Source of the DNA: Siphonodentalium dalli
Taxonomy: Eukaryota; Mollusca; Scaphopoda; Gadilida; Siphonodentaliidae
Length of the DNA stretch: 64,000 nt
Assembly: GCA_032622095.1 (NCBI GenBank)
Contig: CP136061.1
Span: 173,051,107 to 173,115,106, forward strand
Reading direction: 5' to 3'
A model generated the notes under the pieces. The model was given only the letters and a program-made list of their open reading frames with translations, was not told the DNA's origin and searched no databases. Positions within the stretch are counted from its first letter, which is position 1. Each line of letters starts with the position of its first letter. The translations under genes were made by a program, and so were the position numbers. Below, piece after piece: positions 11,303 through 24,080 of the stretch.

Positions 11303-14300
11303 ATAAAGATCAGACCAAAGGTATGACCTGTAGCCCATGCCAAAGGATTTAGTCATGCAAAGAGTAAAATGCTGGTGGCCATGTTTTTTGACCGAATGAC
11401 CCCAAAATCACTCGTTCCCATCTACATGTCATTGTTATAATTCATGACAAATTTCATGACCATCTGACCAAAGCTACGACCTGTAGCCCGCACCAAAGGA
11501 TTTAGTCATGCAAAGAGTAAAATCCAAGATGGCTGCTGGCGGCCATGTTTTTTGACCGAATGACCCCAAAACAACTCGATCCCATCTACATGTCATTGTT
11601 ATCATTCATGACAAATTTCATGATGATCAGACGAACCGTACGACCTGTAGCCCGCGCCAATGGATTGAATTTTGGCCGAATGACCCCACAATGATTCGTT
11701 CCCATCTACATGTCAATGTCAACGTTCATGACAAATTTTATAAAGATTAGACCAAAGGCAACCTATAGCCCGCGCCAAAGGATTTAGTGATGCAAAGAGT
11801 AAAATCCAAGATGGCTGCTGGCGGCCATGTTTTTTGGCCGAACGACTCCAAAATCACTCGTTCCCATCTACATGTCAGTGTTAACATCCATGACAAATTT
11901 CATGATGTTCCGATCAAAGCTACAACCTGTAGCCCGCGCCAAAGGATTTAGTCATGCAAAGAGTAAAATCCAAGATGGCTGCTGGCGGCCATGTTTTTCG
12001 GCCGAACGACCCCAAAATCACTCGTTCCCATCTACATGTCATTGTTAACATCCATGACAAATTTCATGATGTTCCGATCGAAGCTACGACCTGTAGCCCG
12101 CGCCAAAGGATTTAGTCATGCAAAGAGTAAAATCCAAGATGGCTGCTGGTGGCCATGTTTATTGGCCGAACAACCCCCAAAATGACTCGTTCCCATCTAC
12201 ATGTCAATATTAACATCCATGACAAATTTCATGATGATCAGACGAACAGTACGACCTGTAGCCCACGCCAATGGATTGAATTTTGAAATCTAAGATGGCC
12301 GCCAGCGGCCATGTTTTTTGGCCGAATGACCCCACAATGATTCGTTCCCATCTACATGTGAATGTCAACATTCATGACAAATTTCATAAAGATTAGACCA
12401 AAGGTACAACCTGTAGCCCGCGCCAAAGGATTTAGTCATGCAAAGAGTAAAATCCAAGATGGCTGCTGGCAGCCATGTTTTTTGGCCGAACGACCCCAAA
12501 ATCACTCGTTCCCATCTACATGTCATTATTAACATCATTGACAAATTTCATGATGATCAGATGAACATTACGACCTGTAGGACGCGCCAATGGATTGAAT
12601 CTTGAAATCCAAGATGGCTGTCAGCGGCCATGTTTTTTGGCCGAATGAGCCCAAAATGACTCGTTCCCATCTACATGTCAATGTCAACATTCATGACAAA
12701 TTTCATGATGTTCCGATCGAAGCTACGACCTGTAGCCCGCGCCAAAGGATTTAGTCATGCAAAGAGTAAAATCCAAGATGGCTGCTGGTGGCCATGTTTA
12801 TTGGCCGAACAACCCCAAAATGACTCGTGCTGGCGGCCATGTTTTTTGGCCGAACGACTCCAAAATCACTCGTTCCCATCTACATGTCAGTGTTAACATC
12901 CATGACAAATTTCATGATGTTCCGATCAAAGCTACAACCTGTAGCCCGCGCCAAAGGATTTAGTCATGCAAAGAGTAAAATCCAAGATGGTTGCTGGTGG
13001 CCATGTTTTTCGGCCGAACGACCCCAAAATCACTCGTTCCCATTTACATGTCATGGTTAACATCCATGACAAATTTCATGATGTTCCGATGGAAGCTACG
13101 ACCTGTAGCCCGCGCCAAAGGATTTAGTCATGCAAAGAGTAAAATCCAAGATGGCTGCTGGTGGCCATGTTTATTGGCCGAACAACCCCAAAATGACTCG
13201 TTCCCATCTACATCTCAATATTAACATCCATGACAAATTTCATGATGATCAGACGAACAGTACGACCTGTAGCCCGCGCCAATGGATTGAATTTTGAAAT
13301 CTAAGATGGCCGCCAGCGGCCATGTTTTTTGGCCGAATGACCCCACAATGATTCGTTCCCATCTACATATCAATGTCAACATTCATGACAAATTTCATAA
13401 AGATTAGACCAAAGGTACAACCTGTAGCCCGCGCCAAAGGATTTAGTCATGCAAAGAGTAAAATCCAAGATGGCTGCTGGCAGCCATGTTTTTTGGCCGA
13501 ACGACCCCAAAATCACTCGTTCCCATCTACATGTCATTATTAACATCATTGACAAATTTCATGATGATCAGATGAACAGTACGACCTGTAGGACGCGCCA
13601 ATGGATTGAATCTTGAAATCCAAGATGGCTGTCAGCGGCCATGTTTTTTGGCCGAATGAGCCCAAAATGACTCGTTCCCATCTACATGTCAATGTCAACA
13701 TTCATGACAAATTTCATAAAGATCAGACCAAAGGTACGACCTGTAGCCCGGGCCAAAGGATTTAGTCATGCAAAGAGTAAAATCCAAGATGGCTGCTGGT
13801 GGCCATGTTTTTCGGCCGAACGACCCCAAAATCACTCGTTCCCATTTACATGTCATTGTTAACATCCATGACAAATTTCATGATGTTCCGATCGAAGCTA
13901 CGACCTGTAGCCCGCGCCAAAGGATTTAGTCATGCAAAGAGTAAAATCCAAGATGGCTGCTGGTGGCCATGTTTATTGGCCGAACAACCCCAAAATGACT
14001 CGTTCCCATCTACATGTCAATATTAACATCCATGACAAATTTCATGATGATCAGACGAACAGTACGACCTGTAGCCCGCGCCAATGGATTGAATTTTGAA
14101 ATCTAAGATGGCCGCCAGCGGTCATGTTTTTTGGCCGAATGACCCCACAATGATTCGTTCCCATCTACATGTCAATGTCAACATTCATGACAAATTTCAT
14201 AAAGATTAGACCAAAGGTACAACCTGTAGCCCGCGCCAAAGGATTTAGTCATGCAAAGAGTAAAATCCAAGATGGCTGCTGGCAGCCATGTTTTTTGGCC

Positions 14301-14556
14301 GAACGACCCCAAAATCACTCGTTCCCATCTACATGTCATTATTAACATCATTGACAAATTTCATGATGATCAGATGAACAGTACGACCTGTAGGACGCGC
14401 CAATGGATTGAATCTTGAAATCCAAGATGGCTGCCAGCGGCCATGTTTTTTGGCCGAATGAGCCCAAAATGACTCGTTCCCATCTACATGTCAATGTCAA
14501 CATTCATGACAAATTTCATGAAGATCAGACCAAAGGTACAACCTGTAGGCCGCGCC

Positions 14557-14637
14557 AAAGGAAATTGTTGACGGACACACGGACGACGGACGCCAAACCA
14601 TGGCAATAGCTCAAACTTACAAAAGTAAGTTGAGCTA
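14557..14637 (+). repeat. internal family P 3' terminus 2
   Basis: Same terminus as at 11222-11302, exactly 3,335 bases later. The flanking block from at least 11080 to about 11970 also recurs at +3,335, so this junction was duplicated as part of a larger unit, not created twice. Confidence 0.8.
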
Positions 14638-16156
14638 ATAAAGATCAGACCAAAGGTATGACCTGTAGCCCATGCCAAAGGATTTAGTCATGCAAAGAGT
14701 AAAATGCTGGTGGCCATGTTTTTTGACCGAATGACCCCAAAATCACTCGTTCCCATCTACATGTCATTGTTATAATTCATGACAAATTTCATGACCATCT
14801 GACCAAAGCTACGACCTGTAGCCCGCACCAAAGGATTTAGTCATGCAAAGAGTAAAATCCAAGATGGCTGCTGGCGGCCATGTTTTTTGACCGAATGACC
14901 CCAAAACGACTCGATCCCATCTACATGTCATTGTTATCATTCATGACAAATTTCATGATGATCAGACGAACCGTACGACCTGTAGCCCGCGCCAATGGAT
15001 TGAATTTTGGCCGAATGACCCCACAATGATTCGTTCCCATCTACATGTCAATGTCAACGTTCATGACAAATTTTATAAAGATTAGACCAAAGGCAACCTA
15101 TAGCCCGCGCCAAAGGATTTAGTCATGCAAAGAGTAAAATCCAAGATGGCTGCTGGCGGCCATGTATTTTGGCCGAACGACTCCAAAATCACTCGTTCCC
15201 ATCTACATGTCAGTGTTAACATCCATGACAAATTTCATGATGTTCCGATCAAAGCTACAACCTGTAGCCCGCGCCAAAGGATTTAGTCATGCAAAGAGTA
15301 AAATCCAAGATGGCTGCTGGCGGCCATGTTTATTGGCCGAACAACCCGAAAATGACTCGTTCCCATCTACATGTCAATATTAACATCCATGACAAATTTC
15401 ATGATGATCAGACGAACAGTACGACCTGTAGCCCGTGCCAATGGATTGAATTTTGAAATCTAAGATGGCCGTCAGCGGCCATGTTTTTTGGCCGAATGAC
15501 CCCACAATGATTCGTTCCCATCTACATGTCAATGTCAACATTCATGACAAATTTCATAAAGATTAGACCAAAGGTACAACCTGTAGCCCGCGCCAAAGGA
15601 TTTAGTCATGCAAAGAGTAAAATCCAAGATGGCTGCTGGTGGCCATGTTTTTTGGCCGAACAACTCCAAAATCACTCGTTCCCATCTACATGACAGTGTT
15701 AACATCCATGACAAATTTCATAAACTTCTGACCAAAACAACAACCTGTGTAGCCCGCGCCAAAGGATTTAGTCATGCAAAGAGTAAAATCCAAAATGGCT
15801 GCTGGCAGCCATGTTTTTTGGCCGAACGACCCCAAAATCACTCATTCCCATCTACATGTCATTATTAAGATCAATGACAAATTTCATGATGATCAGATGA
15901 ACAGTACGAGCCAATGAATTGAATCATGAAATCCAAGATGGCTGCCAGCGGCCATGTTTTTTGGCCGAATGACCCCAAAATGACTCGTTCCCATCTACAT
16001 GTCAATGTCAACATTCATAACAAATTTCATGAAGATCAGACCAAAGGTACAACCTGTAGCCCGCGCCAAAGGAAATTGTTGACGGACACACGCACACACG
16101 GACGACGGACGCCAAACCATGGCAATAGCTCAAACTTACAAAAGTAAGTTGAGCTA

Positions 16157-17170
16157 AAAAGGGGGTATAACAATTGTATGAGACCTTGCTTTTCGCTATA
16201 TCTCTCGAGAGATATATTAAATAGAATTAGAACATCTCTGATCAGATGTTTCTCTTATACTCAGCAATTATTCTTCCTCACTTAATTTGAGCGCATTGTC
16301 ACTCTTATGGGACTACCTGTTCCATTTTGCAGAGAATGTAATTCTCATTCTGTTTTGGTCATGTTGGTGGCCATTTTGAGACATACATTCTACGTATATG
16401 GTTCAAGACTATAAAGCATTGTTTGTATATATTTCAATGTATTATGAATTTGGCATTAATTGATCTACACATGACTGCATGCGCATATGGCCTGTTGGAA
16501 ATGCTTCAGAATTTGAACCCTTCTGAAAAATCAAGATATCTCAAAAAGCTCAAATCGGATTCTAGTGGACTTTTGTCATGTTGTTCATAAACATGTTCTT
16601 AGCTTTCCCCGATTTTTTTCCCCAGTGAAACCTAATGTGCCTGGACTATTGGTTGACCAAATGACAATGTTGGACAACTCTGGTAATTTGCAGTCTCAAA
16701 ATTTTTTGACCCACTTGTCCTAGAATGATGTGTAATACCTCTTTTTTGGGGTTTTTATGTGTGTAGAATTCATTTATGATGTTATTTCTTAAATTTCAGG
16801 TCAATCTCAACTGCTAAAGGTCAGGTCAATGTTATATTTTACCTCTGAGGGACAACTATTGGATACTTCAACTTGATGAACATTCATGATCACTTTATTC
16901 CTGTTTTCTTTGTGTGAAAACTGTCATTAAACGAGAGGCCGATCACGATCGGCAGATGTTTAACCCATACCTTGGCGATACCGATTAGCTATTTTAATAA
17001 ATCCTTACACCAACCTTTTCATGAGTGCAAAAGTTTCAACAATTCACACCTTACTATTAAGGTCACAAGTGGAATCAGACTTATTGGGCACCTTGCTCAC
17101 ATAAATACAATAGGAACACGGATGTGGCATTCGATTTCAACCTATTAGGTCACTCTAACACAAACATGTC
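16157..17170. other. no recognisable gene; single-copy-looking AT-rich DNA
   Basis: No repeat family of this window is seen here except a short palindrome TATCTCTCGAGAGATATA at 16198-16215. No open frame of note. Confidence 0.4.
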
Positions 17171-17177
17171 TTTAATA

Positions 17178-19584
17178 GGGGTCATCTCAAAACTACTATC
17201 GAGAAATCAGCCTATTTCCCAATAGATCCCGATAGCATATATATACAGTTATCGGGAAATGACTCAACGTTTTTCGGGAAATTATCGGAATATTTACATA
17301 GTCTATCGGGATTCTATCGGAGTTTACTTTCATTTCGGAGTATCATATTCCGAAAACAACACAGCATGTTGTTTGGAAAGTTTCTGTATCGGGATTACCC
17401 GGGACTTTTATCGGGATTATATGTTTTATAGGCCTATCTTTATAATTGATTTAATAGTTTCCTAATATGAGCAATCGTCAGTATAAAGTTTTACAGTATC
17501 GGGGAACACGTACGTGTCGTAGAACTATTATGTATACTGTGGTGATCAGTGGGTGCTACGTAATATATCGGTATTTTACCCGGACAATACACCCCACCCA
17601 TCGGGAAATATTCAAAATCAAGTCGCGGGGAGCATACCCAAATATGTATGCAGTTGTATACTATCTTCAAAGCTTGTGTTTGTAATATGTTTAAATACCT
17701 CCGACTTTTAAATATGGAGGAAATAAAGATATATATTTATGGCAAATGCAAAAGATTTGTATTTATTCGCGAATCGCCGACGACACAATTAATTAATGAG
17801 TGCACAAACGAGTGCTTTAGAAATAAACTGACTGATCTAGGCAGTCATAACATGAGATGTCGTATATTCTATATTTAGCCCGATTCAAGGAATTGGGGTC
17901 ATCAATATTTACGTTTCTGGGAACAAAACATGTGGCATTGCAGAGTATATATAGGCCCCATATATAATATATGCAGTCATGCGCGAAGTCACTTGATCAT
18001 GCCTGTCGTGCTTGAAGAAGACAAATCATTATCAAATTTCACACAGCTGGTGAACAGATTTATAAAACAATTTCAAACTACAGTTTCAATTTGTCTTTCT
18101 ATATCAAACACACATATTAATGTGGACGCAAATCAGGGGGTTTACACCACAGTAAAGGTGACAAAGCTCTGAATTTAATTTGCAACATCGTCGGATTCTG
18201 AAAATACTGTAAACCCGGTGCTAGTTTTGTTGTAAACAATGCTTTCATTTTCGCAATATAAGTATGAAATCATTGTTTGTTAGATAGATATCAGAAGCGC
18301 AGCCCTATCATGATTAATTCGTCAGCGACTTTTATTTCAAATCTACACATTTTATTCAATATATATCAGCGATCAGATGCTATAAAGTTAAGTTAATACA
18401 AAACATTTATATAATAGTTTGTTAAATTGGAATTTCCACGAATTGCACGTGCTAAGATTGTCCTGTTATGTTGTGCTATTTTTAGCACTATAATTTCCCA
18501 GGCCAATCCTAGTTACGTTTGTGGGTACCATTGACTGGCAGAGGTTATATTTTTTATCGATTCTTTATTACATACATATCATTATACAACAATGAACTTA
18601 GAGGGTGTGGCTCTATGTCTGGTGTTGATACAACGTGATGAGGGCTTGTTCTATGTCGGATCCATGCTTTGCTGGATGGATGGTTGTCGCAGCTGGTTTC
18701 AAATTTCTGTGTGATTTCATCTTTTTTCTATTGGATGTGTAATACCTGGGGTTGTGAAAACCCTAACTTCGCAATGTCGACCTGTGTAAACTGCAGGTCT
18801 AATAATTTCCCAACTGCATATAAATTATGTCCGCTAACGATAGATCTATTCGATTTCATCACGGTATCGTAGCCATGATTGAACTGATATTATTATGACA
18901 TCGAGTCGCTTGATTGGTGATTTTATATATCAAATGTACTGTATTGGCCAACGAGTTAAACCATTGTTCACTAATTGAGAAGACATCACAACACCAAATA
19001 TCTGTCACACAGTTCATGCATAGTTGTGAGGGACCGGTATACGTCATAGGTTTGTATAGCCTTTCGCTAAATGTCACCCCTTCACACGTTTGGAATGAGT
19101 TGACTATTGTTTAAATAGGCCTTATCCGAACTCATAGCTATCAAAACAGTCGAACTGTCAAGTGGTTGTACTTGTTAACCACATAGAGTTGTTTGTATGG
19201 CCTTTGGCTGAACTTTATTTTCCTTCACACAGTTCAGCCAATCAAAATTCAGCTGGCATCTGATTTCACAGAAGGCAAAAATAAATGCGCGAATTTATGA
19301 AGTGTAACAACATCGGATCGATGTTTTAACTTTTCGTCGTTTGCGAATATCGATCAATGTTTCGACGTCGTGACTTTCGCGTTGTCGAAAGTTTCGACAT
19401 TTTACTAAAATGGTTAGCCTGTTGTGGTTTCGACGTTATAGCGTGTTTATGGCCAGTCGCTTTCGACGTTATCGCATTATTTTTCGTCATTTTCGACATT
19501 TCATTTTTGCACATTTACGTCAAAAGTTTTTCGGCATTATCGACATTATTTTCGCATATGCGAAAGAGGTTTTGACATGCTCCC
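17178..19584. mobile_element. TIR transposon flanked by 7-bp direct repeat TTTAATA
   Basis: Left end GGGGTCATCTCAAAACTAC at 17178; right end (reverse strand) GGGAGCATGTCAAAACCTC at 19584. TTTAATA immediately precedes (17171-17177) and follows (19585-19591), and contains TTAA. The left subterminal zone is rich in TATCGGGA motifs, the right one in TTCGACATTATCG motifs, and the right end carries the palindrome TTCGCATATGCGAA at 19551-19564. The two ends belong to different terminal types that otherwise each form matched pairs in this window. About 18080-19584 matches 31450-32921. No transposase is visible, so it is non-autonomous. Confidence 0.65.
18138..18216 (+). other. internal stem module GGGTTTAC...GTAAACCC
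   Basis: GGGTTTACACC at 18138 pairs with TACTGTAAACCC at 18205-18216. The same module with CATCGTCGGATTCTGA in the loop occurs at 56854-56912 and 59002-59114, in elements with different ends. Confidence 0.5.
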
Positions 19585-19591
19585 TTTAATA

Positions 19592-20929
19592 GTATGTTGC
19601 TCCCTTGATTTGCGGGATAAATATTGCACATGGTTGGAGTATACATATGTATAATGTTGAAACTTTATCTCAAATTATATAATTACCTCATACAATTAAT
19701 GTGCTCAAAGTGTTTTTGATGTTTAACAAGAACAAATAGACAAAACATTTAGCATGTAGTTATCCTTTCCCCCCCCAAGATGGGCTATCATCATTTCAAA
19801 AGACAAAACAATATGTTAATTCAGACCAGAGATATAAGGCGAAATGTTCGCATGAATGAATCGACAGACAGACAATCAATGTCCTCTACTATTTACCCCG
19901 AAACTCCTCAAGGAGCCAGGGGCAAAATAAATGTAACCCATTTTCAATTTGAGCCAGTTCCTTCTGGGTTCATTAATTGCTATACGAACCAGAGGATGTG
20001 AAACAGCCACTTCCAGAGAATCTAGAGACTCCAAAAGTATTCTTTCAGCTTCATTTTGTAGATATTCAAATGATGCTTCCTGAAAATAAAGTTCTCCTAT
20101 AATAATATTCAGGTAAACTCAAGTCCCCCTCCCAATTATTCATAGAATACAGTGTATGCATGAAGTATATTTTTAATAATTTGAGAACAAAATATTTTGG
20201 ACCCTTCGGACTGAGATCTGGTATAACTGAGGAAATAATACAACGATGTGCTCTGAATTCATGCATTTTCACATTCTATGCCTCTGCTCCTTTGCCGCGT
20301 TTGTGCAACAATATCAAAATCAAAACTGCATGGTGCAACTCCAGCATAAATTGAATGTAAGTTATGAATTAACATTTGAAACTACTCTATTAGGGTTAAA
20401 CTTGGCAACTAGGAAACTGGGATTTTTACTGTACAATTCAAAACTACTTCAAACTGTGTTTTCAACTTATCATTAACTTCATTCTCAACTATTAGTGGAG
20501 TTGCCAAATCCAATAAAAAGACTTAGTTTTCGAGATACCCCTAACTTTATCTAGAAGGTAAATCTATACCATTTATGAAAATCATTATTAGTCTTGCCGG
20601 AATTGGTAACATCTATGTATGGTAGGACTATTTGTGAAGATACCATATTTGTCATTATGAGACACATTTTAACCCTTTACCCCAAAATAACGACCATTTA
20701 ATGTCTTTCAATTTATAATAGTCAAATAAACCAACTGAAACAATCAAAGCAAATTTTTGTTTTGCATCACATGGGGGCATTTTAACATATAAAAAACCAA
20801 CAATTTTATTATGTGTGAATTTTCAAAATGTGAAGCTACTATTTCAACAAGAGCATCGCTAGGGCATGGCAAAATACACCCTTTAGCCATTTGAATTGTA
20901 CTACTGGAAATGAAATAATTATAAGTCGA
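19592..20929. other. no recognisable gene
   Basis: AT-rich sequence. Short frames around 19780-20480 have no recognisable protein content. No copies of the named repeat families are seen. Confidence 0.4.
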
Positions 20930-20982
20930 ATGAAAGTGTCAATGAAACTGTAGCTCAACATGGAAAGAGAATAATTTCTAAA
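20930..20982 (+). repeat. family P copy, 5' piece (continues at 28956)
   Basis: AATGAAAGTGTCAATGAAACTGTAGCTCAACATGGAAAG-type 5' end of family P stops after ATAATTTCTAAA, where a TIR element starts. The remainder of the copy resumes at 28956 with TAAGTAATACTAG and ATGAAGAGATAT, which lie in this order in the uninterrupted copies at 34917 and 38018. A short piece between ATAATTT and CTAA is missing. Confidence 0.7.
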
Positions 20983-21640
20983 GGGGTCATCTCAAAACTA
21001 CTATCGGGAAATCAGCCTATTTCCCGATAGATCCCGATAGCATATATATGCAGTTATCGGGAAATTTTCGGGAAATTATCGGAATATTTACATAGTTTAT
21101 TGGGATTCTATCGGAGTTTACATTCATTTCGGAGTATCATATTCCGAAAACAACGCCCTTGTTGTTTGGAAAGTTTCTGTATCGGGATTACTCCGGACTT
21201 TTATGTTTTATAGGCCTATCTTTTATATTATTGATTTAATAGTTTCCTAACATGAGAAATAGTTAGTAGGCTATCATAAAGTTTTACAGTATCAGCTGGG
21301 GGCGTGTCCTGTTGTACATGTAAAGGTTTAGCATTAACAATTTAGCAGTAATATCCCATAGTTTGTTCATGAATCGTAATATGGTAAATTAAAATAAAGA
21401 GCGTCTATACAGACCTGTGAAAATATGAATGGAAAATTCCATACAAATCTGCAGTGCAAAAGTTCTAAATAAGCGAAGCAATCATAACATTTAACTGGCA
21501 ATTAAATGTGTGCATGGGCTGCTTTTCATACTCTACATTAATTTCGTTTTCTGTAATTACTACTAATTATAAATAGGCTGCATTTGAACATAGCCTAATT
21601 ATGTTGACAGTGTCGAATTTCACGATTGCATCAATAGTAA

Positions 21641-21956
21641 GGCAGTTTGGTGAATATTTTGGGGTGAATTGTGGGTTTTTGGCCACAATCATGAAATTTT
21701 CACCAATGATAGAGTTTGACTTAGTGAAAAAAATTAGCTATGGGGCCACTTGAAAAAAATCCAATATGGCCGCCAATTTCAAGATGGCCGCCACTACATA
21801 AGAATTTTCTTATGAATTTCTGTACAACTTGTGTGTTTCGTCTTACAGCCATGAGCTGTGGTGTATTTTATGTGGGAAGAGGAACTCTACCATGGGTAAT
21901 CGATTGACACTTTAAAATCCAAGATGGTCGCCATTTTCAAGATGGCCGCCATTCGT
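21641..21956 (+). repeat. left TIR of the Academ-like element
   Basis: It matches the reverse complement of 26720-27261 (minus the duplicated 239 bases) through to the motif pair CCAAGATGGTCGCCATTTTC / AAGATGGCCGCCATTC at about 21920-21956. Confidence 0.75.
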
Positions 21957-21984
21957 TACACACCCAAAAAGTTGTTCAACATGA

Positions 21985-22015
21985 GCTAATCAACTTTTTC
22001 TTTTGTATCTTTCAG
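21985..22015 (+). promoter_or_regulatory. candidate 3' splice site upstream of the transposon ORF
   Basis: GCTAATC (branch-point-like, 21985-21991) is followed by CTTTTTCTTTTGTATCTTTC and AG at 22014-22015, 17 bases before the ATG at 22033. This suggests a 5'-untranslated exon located in or before the left TIR. Confidence 0.45.
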
Positions 22016-22032
22016 GACATTGAAATACGAGT

Positions 22033-22857
22033 ATGGCAAGTGATTCGTCGGACCAGTTTGACTGGGAAAAGTGTGTTGTGTGTCAGCTAATGACAAATGA
22101 AAAACTTCAATGTCCAGCGAACAGCAAGCGATCAGATGTAGATATCGGTGTTGGGTACGAGACTTTTGCCAAAAGTATAGAAGCTTTCCAGCAACTTAGT
22201 TGCACATCGGATTCAATACTGGTACCAGAAACGTTATTGAAGTTAGCAGCAGACAGTTCATTGACAGATATCTTCAAAGAGCATCAAGCAAAATGGCACA
22301 AAAACTGTAAAGATCGCTTCAATAATACTAAATTGCAACGAGCACTCAAGAGACAATCCAATGAGGATGATGATCTGCATACCACCAAAGCCACAAGACG
22401 CAGTTGTGACTCATCTGTCATGGGATCAGATGATGTACATATATGTTTCTTCTGTGGTACTGTTGTAGACAAGGGTGAAATGCGTAAAGTATCGACGTTC
22501 AGTTTGGACCAACGAGTTAGAAACTGTCCTCGGATTCTGGAAGATACGCTGTTGCTAGGGAAACTCAGTTCAGGAGATATGGTGGCACAAGATGCACCCT
22601 ACCACATCAACTGCCTCAGCACCTTGTACAAAAAGGCTGATAAAGCAGTTATGCCTGATGTCAATGATGAAGGAGCGAGACAAATTCATGGTATTGTGCT
22701 TGCTGGGTTGGCCTCTTATATAACTGAAGGCAGAGAAGACTGCGGCAGTGATCAGCCTCTAGTGCTAAAACTAGCTGACCTTGTCAAAATGTACCTTGCA
22801 CGTTTGGAGCAGCTTGGAGTAAGTGTCGCTGGTCGTATACACAGCACAGAAAAATAG
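22033..22857 (+). pseudogene. transposase part 1: twin C2HC zinc modules
   Basis: 274 codons. Module 1 has C14-x2-C17 and W-H89-x2-C92; module 2 has C138-x2-C141 and Y-H191-x2-C194. Both H-x2-C motifs are preceded by an aromatic residue, so the N-terminus looks like a duplicated zinc-binding unit that probably reads the terminal repeats. It ends at a TAG created by the homopolymer frame change at 22850-22854. Confidence 0.7.
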
Positions 22858-23440
22858 AATTCTAGCACAGTTTCCAGACATGCAAGCACACAAGAGGGGA
22901 CGGGATGTCTACCTTGCATTCCAAGACGACATTGCGCTTGCCCTGAACAAGGCCTATAATACAAACTATGATGATGAAGCCATTATGCTTGCCAAATCTG
23001 CAAACATCATCCGTAGAGACATCAATCGAAAAGGTGAATCTCAATTCAGTGGTGAATTTGGAAGCATGTGTCAGGAATTGTCAGTTCCACAATCACTCTC
23101 TACACTGGTGGCCATGGTCTTAGATGGTCCAAATATTGCAAGTCAATCAAGCAATATTACTGCACCTCAGGCTGTACTAACTCTGGCACAGATAATTTGT
23201 TATAATACCTCTATTCGTCACCGTAAAGGATCAACTGCAACATTCCACTCCACAAAACGAGAACCGCCACTACCAATCTATATTGGACTCCTGTTACATG
23301 CGAAGACACGAAAGCGAGGTATCGTTGAGAAAATGCATCAATTGGGCTTGTCATTTTCATATGACAGGGTACTACAGATATATACAGATGTGGGCAATAG
23401 TGTTTGCGACCAATTTGAGAAATATCAACTTGTGTGTCCT
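22858..23440 (+). pseudogene. transposase part 2 (frame 2 piece)
   Basis: The frame continues as NRILAQFPDMQAHKRGRDVY directly after the first lesion and runs to VCPRW near 23446, where the frame changes again. It includes LHAKTRKRGIVEKMHQLGLS, a basic helical stretch. No named domain is recognised here. Confidence 0.65.
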
Positions 23441-24080
23441 CGGTGGTTTATTTACCACAGGTGCCTTTGACAATATTGACCATAATCCCAGTTCAACAAC
23501 AGCTACGGGATCACTACATGGGACCGGAATATCGCTATTCCAGCATCCAAGTGCTCATTTTGCTGGGCATGAACGCGATACGATCGTTATCAATCCAAAT
23601 GATGTCAACAGAAGGAAGATAATATCGCCTTTACCAGATGGTTATACAACTGTTGCACCAGTTGTCCTTCGTGAAAAAGAACCTGCAGTGCCGGAGTTAC
23701 CCGGACCTTTTATCAGTGAATCAGACACGTTTATGACAACAATTCAGCAGCAGTACGTATGGCTCAATCATGTGTATGACGTGTGTGAGAACAGCTCTAC
23801 AGACAGTGAACAGGACATGGAAGTATCTTGGGCAGCATTCCATGCTAGCAAAATACAACCCACTGATATCAATTCTCCAATTGACATATCTGTCTTGTTG
23901 CCACTGTTTGGTGATGATTCGAAGTCACCTGCAATGATAAAGCATGCCATGAACATTATCAAAGATTCTGTGGACTTCCTTAATCCAGGACAGGTACAAG
24001 TCATCGCTTGCGACCAACCGTTATTTGCAGTGGCTAAAATCATCCAGTGGAATTTTCCTCAAACCCACGGAGAAGACTAA
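23441..24080 (+). pseudogene. transposase part 3 up to an in-frame stop
   Basis: The frame resumes with GGLFTTGAFDNIDHNPSSTT and GTGISLFQHPS and ends ...NFPQTHGED followed by TAA (24078-24080). The next codons remain in the same frame, so this stop is a simple nonsense change, not a frameshift. Confidence 0.7.

Larger units (their letters stand above)
9638..16156 (+). repeat. family P element with a ~40-monomer internal array
   Basis: It starts with the family 5' end (ATGAAAGTGTAAATGACACTGTAGCTCAACTT) and ends at 16156 with the 3' hairpin and GTTGAGCTA. The body is head-to-tail units of two kinds: one of ~164 bases (CCAAAGGATTTAGTCATGC, CCAAGATGGCTGCTGG, GGCCGAACGACC) and one of ~154 bases (CCAATGGATTGAAT, AAGATGGCCGCCAGCGG, GGCCGAATGACC). 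They share TCGTTCCCATCTACATGTCA and CATGACAAATTTCAT. Two further complete 3' ends lie inside the array (11302 and 14637), so it is a chain of element copies. Architecture (short subterminal inverted repeats TAGCTCAAC/GTTGAGCTA, hairpin near the 3' end, internal tandem core, end GAGCTAA) resembles non-autonomous Helentrons (HINE) and bivalve pearl-type elements; this class assignment is inference. Confidence 0.8.

Noticed and set aside
11080-16147. Many 60-86 codon frames with similar peptides (for example MFFGRTTPKSLVPIYMS) on the plus strand
   Set aside because: They are translations of the tandem monomer; all six frames give similar families and stops recur every one to two units.
9638-16156. 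CRISPR-like array
   Set aside because: Units are contiguous ~160-bp diverged monomers without unique spacers, in a eukaryotic context.
17259-20476. Clusters of short overlapping frames rich in Ile, Tyr and Cys
   Set aside because: AT-rich chance frames inside TIR elements or spacer; no domain content.
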